Shown here piece by piece: positions 44,650 to 52,346 of a stretch of DNA of 64,000 nt. Below the pieces are notes generated by a model, which was not told the DNA's origin, ran no database searches, and saw nothing but the letters and a program-made list of their open reading frames with translations. How positions within the stretch are numbered: the stretch's first letter is position 1; each line of letters starts with the position of its first letter. Position numbers and translations under genes: made by a program. The DNA comes from Hungatella sp. (lineage in GTDB: Bacteria; Bacillota; Clostridia; Lachnospirales; Lachnospiraceae): the NCBI GenBank assembly GCA_009712635.1, contig WASS01000015.1:434001-498000 (forward strand). The letters run 5' to 3'.

Positions 44650-45552
44650 TTATAAATCTCCTTTATATACGCCGGAAGCCTTTGCCAGTTCAATGGTTCT
44701 CCTAGCTCCGTCATAAAATGCAATGTCAATCATCTTTCCATCTACTGTAAATACACCGATTCCCATTTCCTTTTTCTCTTCGATTTCCCTTACCACCTTT
44801 TCTGCAAAGATGATGTCTTTTCCAGAAGGGGTAAAAATATCATGAACAATTGGAATCTGGCGGGGATTAACAATTGACTTTCCGTCAAATCCCATAAGAT
44901 GAATTGTCTCCACATCACGTTGGAAGCCTTCCATATCATCAAGGTTTGTATATACGGTATCAAAGCACTGTACCTTTGCCGCTCTTGCAGCAATGATTAA
45001 ATTCTGTCTGGCTCCCATGAGCTCAATACCCGTACCTGTAATACGGGTCTGCAAATCTTTTGTATAATCTCCTCCTGACAGAGCAATTCCAAAGAGACGG
45101 TCTGATGCTTCACAGATATCCAGAGCTTTCATAACACCTCTTGCCGATTCTATTGCCGCCATGATAAGGATCATACCTTCTGGCATTCCAAAATCCTTCT
45201 CTGCCTTTAAAATCTCCTCTTCCACTCTGTGAACGTCTTTGGGACATTCCACTTTTGGAATACGGATGGCATCACATCCACCAGCTACTGCGCAGCGGAT
45301 GTCCTCCTGCCAGTATGGCGTATCAAGCCCGTTAATTCTTACCACCCGTTCACATCCTCTGTAATCAATCTCTTTAAGAGCATGATACAGGGAAAATCTG
45401 GCAGCGTCCTTTTGGTTTTCTGCAACTGCATCCTCTAAATCAAGGATGATGCTGTCTGGTCTATAAATATAGGGATCTTTAATCAGTCCCGGTTTTTGGG
45501 CATTTAAAAACATCATGGTTCTTCTGAGCCGCTTTTTCACTAAATTGATCAT
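44650..45552 (-). CDS. citE: Citrate lyase beta subunit (citryl-ACP lyase)
   Basis: A 300-residue TIM-barrel lyase that splits citryl-ACP into oxaloacetate and acetyl-ACP. Family motifs seen are RRTMMFLNAQKPGL near the start, DSIILDLEDAV (Mg2+-binding Asp/Glu), VRINGLDTPY and IGIALSGGDY-like GIALSGGDYTKDL near residue 160. The ATG at 45552 overlaps the TGA of citD (ATGA), and GGGGAGG sits 8 bases upstream. A longer version starting 18 bases upstream would lack a ribosome binding site. It is followed after one base by citF. Confidence 0.95.
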   Translation of the reverse strand: MINLVKKRLRRTMMFLNAQKPGLIKDPYIYRPDSIILDLEDAVAENQKDAARFSLYHALKEIDYRGCERVVRINGLDTPYWQEDIRCAVAGGCDAIRIPKVECPKDVHRVEEEILKAEKDFGMPEGMILIMAAIESARGVMKALDICEASDRLFGIALSGGDYTKDLQTRITGTGIELMGARQNLIIAARAAKVQCFDTVYTNLDDMEGFQRDVETIHLMGFDGKSIVNPRQIPIVHDIFTPSGKDIIFAEKVVREIEEKKEMGIGVFTVDGKMIDIAFYDGARRTIELAKASGVYKGDL

Positions 45553-45848
45553 TCGAAAGCACCTCCCCATAAAGCATTGACAAATTGATCCATAGAGCGG
45601 GATACCGCCGCTTCTACCCTGGCTTTGATGGTGCAGTCCAGTGCTCCCTTGTCTACCATGGAAATTTTTATATTATCCACTCCCAGGTGACTCAGAGTTT
45701 CAAATACCACTTTTCTGATTTGGTTGCCATACTGATTGATCACTGCACTTTCCAGTGTAAAATCGATTCTGCCGTCTCCTGGCTCAACAGTCACCTGACA
45801 GTCACTGGATTCCAGCGTTCCGGCCATAGCCGGTCTTTCTATCTCCAT
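45549..45848 (-). CDS. citD: Citrate lyase gamma subunit (acyl carrier protein)
   Basis: A 99-residue acyl carrier protein of citrate lyase. The N-terminal AGTLESSD carries Ser14, the residue that in Klebsiella CitD holds the phosphoribosyl-dephospho-CoA group. The conserved DKGALDCTIKARVE lies in the second half. GGGAGG is 11 bases before the ATG. It is the first citrate lyase gene, 140 bases behind the flavoprotein gene; that gap holds a strong hairpin (45938-45975), so citD expression may be reduced or started separately there. Confidence 0.95.
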   Translation of the reverse strand: MEIERPAMAGTLESSDCQVTVEPGDGRIDFTLESAVINQYGNQIRKVVFETLSHLGVDNIKISMVDKGALDCTIKARVEAAVSRSMDQFVNALWGGAFE

Positions 45849-45937
45849 TTTGTTTAAAGCCTCCCTTTAATTTTCTATAACTTCAGTTTACATGGGGAAT
45901 CTTAACTCTGGAAAAAATGTACCTTAAAAAATGTTAA

Positions 45938-45975
45938 GAAAGGGAGCCTGCTGTCGATTCACAGCGCTCCCTTTC
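45938..45975 (-). terminator. Strong hairpin between the flavoprotein gene and citD
   Basis: A 10-bp stem (45938-45947 with 45966-45975) is topped by an inner 5-bp stem (45950-45954 with 45961-45965), nearly continuous. On the minus strand TTAACATTTTTT follows, so the T-run is displaced by six bases. It could be a partial terminator, an RNA processing site or a stabiliser splitting the operon into reductase and lyase parts. Confidence 0.65.
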
Positions 45976-45988
45976 CTCAAAGACTAAA

Positions 45989-47443
45989 TTATTCAGAAAA
46001 ATGTTCCTTTATAAACTGAATCGCGTTCTCGCCCGCCATTCTACCGGAATTGACAGCAAATCCAAGAGTATTTCCCGGAAGAACGAATACGTAATCCGGG
46101 TTGCATATGGAATTGGCATCCGTTCCTGCCGCATAAAGTCCTGGAATCACATGATTATCTTTATCCAGCACCTCTGTTTTATAATTAATCCGTATTCCTC
46201 CAAGGCTTCCATATGCACTGGGTGCAAACTTGAGTGCATAGTATTTTGGCCCATTGATTGGTTTTAAGTATTTTGGATTTTTGTTAAACATGGTGTCTCT
46301 GAATTTACAACATTCATTATAATCAGCAATGGTTTTTTCAAGTCCCTCTTTGTCAATTCCAGTTTTATCTGCCAGTTCCTCAATGGAATCGGCTATGAAA
46401 AGGACGTCATTTCCATTTTTAATCAGCTCCTGCATTTCCTGTTTGAAATCATCCATGCTGATATTGGAGGTGACCACATTGATCAGATCCAGTCCGTTTT
46501 TCTCGTACTGACGTAAAATAGCATCATCTATGATTGAAAATGCTACCCGGTCTCTCTGTCTGGCAATCGCATTTACAGAGAATACAGGATTTTCCACCAC
46601 TGCTTCATCATAGAACCGTTCCCCATCCAGATTCACAAAGAGGTTGGGCTGGCGGAACGGTAATTCAACAGGAGCATAACCGCCTGTATTTGGTGCAAAA
46701 AACACTAATTCCATATCCATGCGGTCGCTGGCAGCGCCCGCATCCCATGCCATACTGATTCCATCTCCTGTAAGCCCCGGTATTCTGTAGGAGAAAAGAT
46801 CCTTTCCCCATTCATAATCGGTATATTTATTGATGAATTCAGGGCTGTCCCCAAATCCTCCGGTAGCAATAATTACTGCCGATCCATAGGCGCTTATTTC
46901 TCCTTCTCCGTCCTTTGCAACCACACCGATCACTTCACCATCTTCCTTCAAAATACGCTGTATGGGGGAATCCAGACAGATTTTTACGCCCAGTTCCTCT
47001 GCTCTGTCCGTCATTGCCTTAATCATGGTTGCCGCTGCTCTCAGCCCCGGAGCTCCCGTTTTCGGCTGAACAATATGCCAGGTTGCTTCTGAGCCAGGAA
47101 AATACTTAGATGGCAGAGCAAATTTTACCCCCATATCCTGAAGCCAGGCAATGGTGCTTGCAGATTTGTCTATATAGCCCTTTACCAGCCGTGCATCGGA
47201 ACGCCAGTGCGTATAATCCATAAATTTCTGAAATGCACTTTCTCTGGTACAGTCAATCAGTCTGTCCTTCTGCAATTTTGTCTCCACTCCCAGAAGACCC
47301 ATTGCCATGTTTGCGCAGCCTCCTGTTGTATTGGCCTTTTCAAATACAAGTACCTCTGCCCCCTGCTCTGCAGCTGCGATTGCAGCTGCAAGTCCTGCTG
47401 CTCCTCCGCCTACAACGATTACATCCGCTTCCATCTCTCTCAT
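45989..47443 (-). CDS. FAD-dependent reductase related to fumarate reductase flavoproteins, substrate unknown
   Basis: A 484-residue cytoplasmic flavoprotein with FAD-binding VVGGGAAGLAAA at the N-terminus and the usual GLYAAGTDANS near the C-terminus. It belongs to the family of FrdA, urocanate reductase and ketosteroid dehydrogenase. The residues that define fumarate reductases are missing: the TRD arginine is VEN here (ERFYDEAVVEN), HHTMGG is AYGSLGG and NRLGGNA is LPGNTLG. It should therefore act on something other than fumarate. No FMN domain or signal peptide is present. The ATG at 47443 follows GGAGGA by 7 bases. It lies directly after the NuoF-like gene, and I infer that it takes electrons from that protein. 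Confidence 0.8.
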   Translation of the reverse strand: MREMEADVIVVGGGAAGLAAAIAAAEQGAEVLVFEKANTTGGCANMAMGLLGVETKLQKDRLIDCTRESAFQKFMDYTHWRSDARLVKGYIDKSASTIAWLQDMGVKFALPSKYFPGSEATWHIVQPKTGAPGLRAAATMIKAMTDRAEELGVKICLDSPIQRILKEDGEVIGVVAKDGEGEISAYGSAVIIATGGFGDSPEFINKYTDYEWGKDLFSYRIPGLTGDGISMAWDAGAASDRMDMELVFFAPNTGGYAPVELPFRQPNLFVNLDGERFYDEAVVENPVFSVNAIARQRDRVAFSIIDDAILRQYEKNGLDLINVVTSNISMDDFKQEMQELIKNGNDVLFIADSIEELADKTGIDKEGLEKTIADYNECCKFRDTMFNKNPKYLKPINGPKYYALKFAPSAYGSLGGIRINYKTEVLDKDNHVIPGLYAAGTDANSICNPDYVFVLPGNTLGFAVNSGRMAGENAIQFIKEHFSE

Positions 47444-47517
47444 GATTCCATCCTCCATCTCATTCATTTATTATTATAATTTAAATTATAATGCTGTTTT
47501 TGCTTTACCAAAACGCC

Positions 47518-48762
47518 TTACGTTCTCCGCCTTCTGCCAAGTCCTTTTTTCATTCCGCTGCTTTCTGCCGAAAAACTTCCGACTTCCGACGGCTCTGACG
47601 GCAGAACGGGTTTCACTGTTCCATACCTCTTAACAGCATTACTGCTGCATGCCTTGCTGCATGTTCCACACTTGCTGCAAAGATCTGTATCAATGATGTG
47701 AATTAAATTCTCACTTCCCCTGATGGCATGCTCAGGGCATGTCATGCATTCGCCGCAGCCGTTGCAGACAGCAGGATCAATATAGAAATTCACATAGGAT
47801 ATACAGCTTAAAGACTGGCAGATTTTTCTGTCTATGTGCTTTTCAAATTCTTCCCCAAATTTCTTCAAGGCTGCAGAAAGAGGGGCAGCCGCTGTTCTTC
47901 CGATATCACATAACGTTCCGGCTTTCAATGTGTCACAGATTTCCTTCATAACGGAAATATCGCCCTCCCTTCCTTTTCCTTCTGTTGCATCCTGTAAAAT
48001 ACGGAAGAGCTGATAGATCCCTTCTCTGCAGTACACACAGGTTCCGCAGGTTTTCCGGCTGTTTAAAAGCATCCGCTCAGAGGTCCAGCCCACGATACAG
48101 GTATCATTGGATAAAACCTCTATTTTTGCCGATTCAAGCATTGTGCCCTCTTTTAAAAGGCTGGAATAGGTAAATGGAGTATCCAGTTCATCCGCTCCAT
48201 AAATCGCTCCCATCTCCCCGCCTGCTGATATAAATTTAACCGTTTTCCCAGCTTTTACCCCTTTGCCGTATTGGGTAATAATCTCTTCCAGCGTGATTCC
48301 AAAGGGAATTTCATAAATTCCGGGCTCCATAATATCCCCTGTTACAGTTACTATTTTGTGAGGCACGTAATTTTCGTCCGTCAGATATTGATGCAGAGCC
48401 AGCATCGTCTCTCCGTGATGTACCAGAACACCTTCCCTGAATACTTCTTTCTGGGTTTCTTTTGTAGCATCTGCCAGCTTAGTCTCAATTCCTTTCACAT
48501 GAAATCTCTCTGCATAATTTTCATAATTCTTAGACAATAATGCGCAGATGCTGCTTAGTTGAAGCCGGTCTTTTAAAGCCTCCATTCCGCTTATTGCCTC
48601 ATCCAGGTGATGCTCCAGGAGATATGCCATATTCCCGCATCCGCTTTGATCTCCCAGAAAAAGGCAGACGAGCTCCTTCCATTCTCTGCTGCTCCATCTT
48701 TCTGCAGAAGGTCTTCCTTTAATCCCGTGTCCGAATATTTCAATTCTATCCGTTTCCATCAT
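47518..48762 (-). CDS. NuoF-like iron-sulfur protein lacking the FMN/NADH motif
   Basis: A 414-residue relative of NuoF/HydB. The first 120 residues are short and do not contain the glycine-rich FMN and NADH loop (GRGGAGFPTG type) of active NuoF. An SLBB domain follows (about 138-190), then the N3-type [4Fe-4S] site with C239, C242, C245 and C285, and a two-cluster ferredoxin domain (C333-C342 and C362-C372). The first ferredoxin motif is CNGCGECMTCP, one residue shorter than the standard pattern. It probably passes electrons between the NuoG-GltD partner, encoded just upstream, and the flavoprotein downstream. GAGGGTG precedes the ATG. The basic tail GLGRRRRT is unusual. Confidence 0.8.
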   Translation of the reverse strand: MMETDRIEIFGHGIKGRPSAERWSSREWKELVCLFLGDQSGCGNMAYLLEHHLDEAISGMEALKDRLQLSSICALLSKNYENYAERFHVKGIETKLADATKETQKEVFREGVLVHHGETMLALHQYLTDENYVPHKIVTVTGDIMEPGIYEIPFGITLEEIITQYGKGVKAGKTVKFISAGGEMGAIYGADELDTPFTYSSLLKEGTMLESAKIEVLSNDTCIVGWTSERMLLNSRKTCGTCVYCREGIYQLFRILQDATEGKGREGDISVMKEICDTLKAGTLCDIGRTAAAPLSAALKKFGEEFEKHIDRKICQSLSCISYVNFYIDPAVCNGCGECMTCPEHAIRGSENLIHIIDTDLCSKCGTCSKACSSNAVKRYGTVKPVLPSEPSEVGSFSAESSGMKKGLGRRRRT

Positions 48763-48774
48763 TTTTCACCCTCT

Positions 48775-50886
48775 TTATTTATACTGATACTCTGTCCAGA
48801 ATCTGGATCTGGTAAGCCTTGGACGCAGATCGCATTGTAAACATCTCTCTGCTTCGCAAATGGCTTCTTTTTCCTCAAACCCTTCTGTCATTAGATGAAA
48901 GTTATCTTTCCTCTGGTCAAGGGAAATGCAGCGGTATGTCCTGCGTCCCAAGTCTGCGAATCCCTCTGCTTTACCAATAAATCCGTTTACTTCCTCATCT
49001 TCTGTCAGACATTCTTCTAAATTGCCATCCCCACCTAAATAACGGTCAATTTCCGAGGCGGCCTTTCTGGCTCCCGCAATTGCCTGAATGACAGAAGCTG
49101 TTCCTGTTACCGCATCGCCTGCTGCAAAAACGCCCTTTATCCCCGTATTTCCACTGCCATCTGTTTCCACCAGTCCTCTCGGATTTAAAGTCAGCTCCTC
49201 AAAGCTTTCCAGATCCGGCTTCTGCCCGGTGGAGAAAATAACCATTTCTCCGGAAATCACATGATCGGAATCTTCTTTTACCGTTAAAATCAGCTTTCTG
49301 TTTTCATCAAATGTGAAGCTTTCAACTTTGCGGCAGAGAACACCGGCTGCTTTTCCCCCATTCTCAATAATTCTTACAAAGGTTCTTCCGTTATAAATAC
49401 GGATTCCTTCTTCTCTGGCCTCAGTAATCTCTTCTTCACCGGCAGTCATGCTGCCTTCTTCTTCCAGACATACCACGGATACCTCCCTGCATCCCAGCCG
49501 CTTTGCAGTCCTTGCACAGTCGAAGGCAACATTTCCCCCGCCCAATACCACAACAGAATCTTTCAGTTCTATTGGAGTGCTTAATAAGTTCTGTCTGAGA
49601 AAATCTATATTTACATGGACATTTAAAAGATCGGCGCCAGGCAGGGGTATCCGCACTCCCTTGTCGGTTCCGGCCGCAATAAGAATCGCCTCGTAGCCAA
49701 GGTTCTTCAGTTCTTCTAAGGAACTGATTTTCCGATTGGTAAAGATTTTTACTCCTGCCTCCCTGATCACAGCGATTTCCTCTTCCACGATCTGTGCAGG
49801 CAGACGGTAATCCGGAATTCCGGCTGACAGCATTCCTCCTGCAACCGGAAGCTTTTCAAAAACATCAACTGCATGTCCTGATTTAACCAGATAATATGCT
49901 GCCGTAAGTCCGGCCGGACCAGCTCCCACAACTGCCACCCTTTTTCCAGTTTGTGGTTTGAAAACAGACTTTTCTTTCCATTGGTAAGTATCATGTCCGG
50001 CTGCAAACCGTTTCAGTTCTCTGATTGAAACAGCTCCATTTATTTCTTTTCTTCTGCAGGCAGATTCGCAAAATCTCATGCATACCAGTCCAAGGGACTT
50101 GGGAAATGGAGCTTTTTCCCTGACGACAGCCGCCGCTTCTTCATATTTTCCTTCTTTAATGAGACGGACATACTTAGGAACATTGATACCAGCAGGACAT
50201 TCCTGCTTACAGGGTATGAGGACATCCTCTCTGTTTCCCTCTTGAAAAGTGCCTTTCTTGTCCTGAAGAGCTCCAGTCGGGCATACTTCCACACAGGCAC
50301 CGCAGAACCGGCAATCTGCTTTTGCCAAAGCAAGACCTCCGTTTACACCAACTGCTGTTCTGCCTTCCTCATTCTTATAAAATCCAAGAATTCCAACCCC
50401 TCTCACATCCCGGCAGACCCGTACACAGCGCCCGCAGGCAACGCAGCGGTTGGGATCTCTGATGATCAAAGGATTACCGGTTTCCACATTACCTGCATTT
50501 AATGTCCTTCTTAACCGGGAAGTACTGACTCCCAGATACTGGATCAGAGACTGAAGTTCACATTTTAAATATTTTGGACAGGTCGTGCAGTCATCTACGT
50601 GATTGGCCAGCATCAGTTCCATGGAAAGCCTTCTCATCTGGTCAAGGTTCTCTGATTTCGTCTTCACTGACATACCTTCCTCTGCCAGTGTGGTACAGGC
50701 GGTCTGAGACTCTTTTCTCCCGTTTATTTCAACCACACACAGTCTGCATCCTCCCTCTTCATGCAGATCCGGATGGTGACACAGGTGAGGGATGTAAATA
50801 TCCGCATCCTCCGCTGCCTCCATGATTGTCTTTCCTTTTTGCGTAAAAACTTCCATGCCGTCAATCTCAATTTTAACCTGATTCAT
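48775..50886 (-). CDS. NuoG-like/GltD-like chimera, NAD(P)H-oxidising iron-sulfur flavoprotein
   Basis: A 703-residue fusion. Residues 1-75 form a [2Fe-2S] domain (C36, C47, C50, C64). A His-Cys site follows (H96, C100, C103, C109), then two [4Fe-4S] clusters (C148-C158 and C192-C202), as in the start of NuoG and of iron hydrogenases. From about 225 the protein is GltD/NfnB-like, with its own cysteines (C226, C230, C269, C273, C277), FAD site GAGPAG (321-326) and NAD(P) site GGGNVA (449-454). It should oxidise NADH or NADPH at FAD and feed a chain of clusters. The ATG at 50886 has GGAGG 5 bases upstream. It is the first gene of the reductase-citrate lyase operon, read from a MerR-type promoter. 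Confidence 0.87.
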   Translation of the reverse strand: MNQVKIEIDGMEVFTQKGKTIMEAAEDADIYIPHLCHHPDLHEEGGCRLCVVEINGRKESQTACTTLAEEGMSVKTKSENLDQMRRLSMELMLANHVDDCTTCPKYLKCELQSLIQYLGVSTSRLRRTLNAGNVETGNPLIIRDPNRCVACGRCVRVCRDVRGVGILGFYKNEEGRTAVGVNGGLALAKADCRFCGACVEVCPTGALQDKKGTFQEGNREDVLIPCKQECPAGINVPKYVRLIKEGKYEEAAAVVREKAPFPKSLGLVCMRFCESACRRKEINGAVSIRELKRFAAGHDTYQWKEKSVFKPQTGKRVAVVGAGPAGLTAAYYLVKSGHAVDVFEKLPVAGGMLSAGIPDYRLPAQIVEEEIAVIREAGVKIFTNRKISSLEELKNLGYEAILIAAGTDKGVRIPLPGADLLNVHVNIDFLRQNLLSTPIELKDSVVVLGGGNVAFDCARTAKRLGCREVSVVCLEEEGSMTAGEEEITEAREEGIRIYNGRTFVRIIENGGKAAGVLCRKVESFTFDENRKLILTVKEDSDHVISGEMVIFSTGQKPDLESFEELTLNPRGLVETDGSGNTGIKGVFAAGDAVTGTASVIQAIAGARKAASEIDRYLGGDGNLEECLTEDEEVNGFIGKAEGFADLGRRTYRCISLDQRKDNFHLMTEGFEEKEAICEAERCLQCDLRPRLTRSRFWTEYQYK

Positions 50887-50903
50887 TTCAACCTCCAATT
50901 TTC

Positions 50904-50933
50904 TTGACTCCTTTGTTGAGATTCATTTATACT
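50904..50933 (+). promoter_or_regulatory. Promoter of the MerR-family gene
   Basis: TTGACT (50904-50909) and TATACT (50928-50933) are 18 bases apart and point toward the regulator gene. The transcript would start near the dyad shared with the divergent operon promoter, which would allow autoregulation. Confidence 0.6.
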
Positions 50934-50936
50934 AGT

Positions 50937-50967
50937 ACTATAAACTTTGCCACAGAGGCAAAGTCAA
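50937..50967 (-). promoter_or_regulatory. MerR-type promoter with a 19-bp spacer and central dyad
   Basis: On the minus strand TTGACT (50962-50967) and TATAGT (50937-50942) are separated by 19 bases, too long for normal sigma-A promoters but the hallmark of promoters activated by MerR proteins. The spacer region holds a perfect 8-bp inverted repeat, ACTTTGCC and GGCAAAGT (50944-50951 and 50957-50964), around a 5-base centre. The MerR-family gene starts 22 bases away in the other direction. This promoter drives the reductase and citrate lyase operon. Confidence 0.85.
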
Positions 50968-50985
50968 TAGCGGAGTGTGAAAAAA

Positions 50986-51795
50986 ATGACAAACTTGTAT
51001 ACGATTGGGGAAGTTTCACGTTTTCTTAAAATTTCAACGAAAGCTTTACGTAATTATGATGATATGGGGCTTTTAAAACCCTGTTATATTTCACCGGAAA
51101 CCAAATACCGCTACTACAGCTATGAACAGTTTTTTATTATTGATGTAGTCCGTTACTTAAACAAAATCCTTGGAATTCCTCTAGAGAATGTGAAACAGAT
51201 GTTGGATGAGAATAAAGAACCAGACCATTTATTAACACAGCTTAAGTCTCATAAACAGCAGCTGGAAAGCAGAATTGCTGCTCTGGATAGTTCCATACAG
51301 CTGACAGAAAATCTGATTGAAAAGATAGTAGACCAAAAAAAATATCCCGGTAAAATCGGGATATACGAGAAATACCAGATGAGCCGGAATCTGTATTACC
51401 ACAAACTGGACAGCTCTATTTATGATATCGATAAATATGTTACAAGAAACGGCGCTGATGAGGATCTGCCGGAGACAAACACCATGTGCCTTTTGTTTTC
51501 CCGGTCGGATCTTCAGGCAGAAGAAACATTGAAAGTCCGGGGTTTTGGCGTTTTATCTGACAAAAAGCTGCCTGGAATGGAGTTAAAGACCATTCGGGAA
51601 GGCCGCTATATCACCCGGAGTTTTCTTTACTCTGAGGAAAATACCATTACTGCGTTTAACGAACTGGCTGAATATGCACACGTAAAAGGAATTGTCTTAG
51701 ACGAAGCTGCATATCTGATCTCTCCCATGGTGAAATTCCCTGCATGTTCCAAATATGAATATCTGATGGAGCTTCAGATCATGATTCATTTATAA
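50986..51795 (+). CDS. MerR-family regulator with effector-binding domain
   Basis: A 269-residue regulator. The MerR DNA-binding domain (1-75) begins YTIGEVSRFLKISTKALRNYD, and its wing has the usual Arg-Tyr-Tyr motif. A coiled-coil dimerisation helix follows (about 80-115). The C-terminal half (about 125-269) is a GyrI-like effector domain of the BltR/BmrR type and has no cysteine metal site, so it probably senses a small organic molecule. The ATG at 50986 lies 10 bases after GGAG; a GTG at 50977 is too close to that site. It is divergent from the reductase-cit operon, whose promoter has the MerR-type spacer, so this is the likely activator. Confidence 0.87.
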   Translation: MTNLYTIGEVSRFLKISTKALRNYDDMGLLKPCYISPETKYRYYSYEQFFIIDVVRYLNKILGIPLENVKQMLDENKEPDHLLTQLKSHKQQLESRIAALDSSIQLTENLIEKIVDQKKYPGKIGIYEKYQMSRNLYYHKLDSSIYDIDKYVTRNGADEDLPETNTMCLLFSRSDLQAEETLKVRGFGVLSDKKLPGMELKTIREGRYITRSFLYSEENTITAFNELAEYAHVKGIVLDEAAYLISPMVKFPACSKYEYLMELQIMIHL

Positions 51796-51812
51796 AGATT
51801 AGAAACTGCCGT

Positions 51813-52346
51813 TTATAATCCATGATGGATTTTCCAGTCATGGATTATATGCTCCACCTGGCGGATCAGTTCCTCAACCGAATGAGTTCTGCTTCTGGCG
51901 CACCCTTTGGCATCCTGCCCGCAGATTAAACATTTGCGGGCGGGGGCAGAAAGGATCTCTCTGCTCATACTGACGCCTTTTTTATCATAAACGTCAATAT
52001 CCCACAACCTGCCCAGCGGATGGGTCTCCTCCAGCCTGACTGCCAGACTTTTCACTGCGGCAGGATCAAAACTGTCTAAAGCATAGAATTTTATATATCC
52101 TGCATTCTCCGACACCCCTGCCATCTCTTTGATTCCGATTCCCGAATCAGAAACTGCCTCTTCCAGCGTTCTGGTTCCCTCGTCAAACGCAAGCAAAAAA
52201 TCAGGGGAGGTCTTCACTGGACCCGGTATGTTCATTGCCAGTGCCATCGTCACCACCCCCTTATATTTTTCTCTCAGTTCCTCCTGGATTCTGACTTTCT
52301 TTTCCCGAAACCGAAGCATCTCTTCAAGCTCTACATATCTCTCCAT
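51813..52346 (-). CDS. citX: Holo-citrate lyase synthase (apo-citrate lyase phosphoribosyl-dephospho-CoA transferase)
   Basis: A 177-residue enzyme that attaches the prosthetic group made by CitG to Ser14 of CitD. The family motifs GRLWDIDVYDK and RKCLICGQDAKGCARSRTHS are present in the second half, with the cysteines of the CitX C-terminus. The ATG at 52346 lies 6 bases after AGAGAGG and overlaps the MATE gene by 23 bases. It is separated from the rest of the cit genes by the MerR gene and is transcribed with the transporter, an unusual location. A 12-bp inverted repeat covers its stop codon. Confidence 0.93.
   Translation of the reverse strand: MERYVELEEMLRFREKKVRIQEELREKYKGVVTMALAMNIPGPVKTSPDFLLAFDEGTRTLEEAVSDSGIGIKEMAGVSENAGYIKFYALDSFDPAAVKSLAVRLEETHPLGRLWDIDVYDKKGVSMSREILSAPARKCLICGQDAKGCARSRTHSVEELIRQVEHIIHDWKIHHGL

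Noticed and set aside
45989-47443. Annotation as fumarate reductase flavoprotein
   Set aside because: The catalytic arginines and histidines are absent, in contrast to the paralogue at 19210, so only the family level is supported.
51814-51849. Perfect 12-bp inverted repeat over the citX stop codon, considered as an intrinsic terminator
   Set aside because: No T-run follows on either strand; it may be an mRNA end hairpin or chance within coding sequence, so it is mentioned only with citX.
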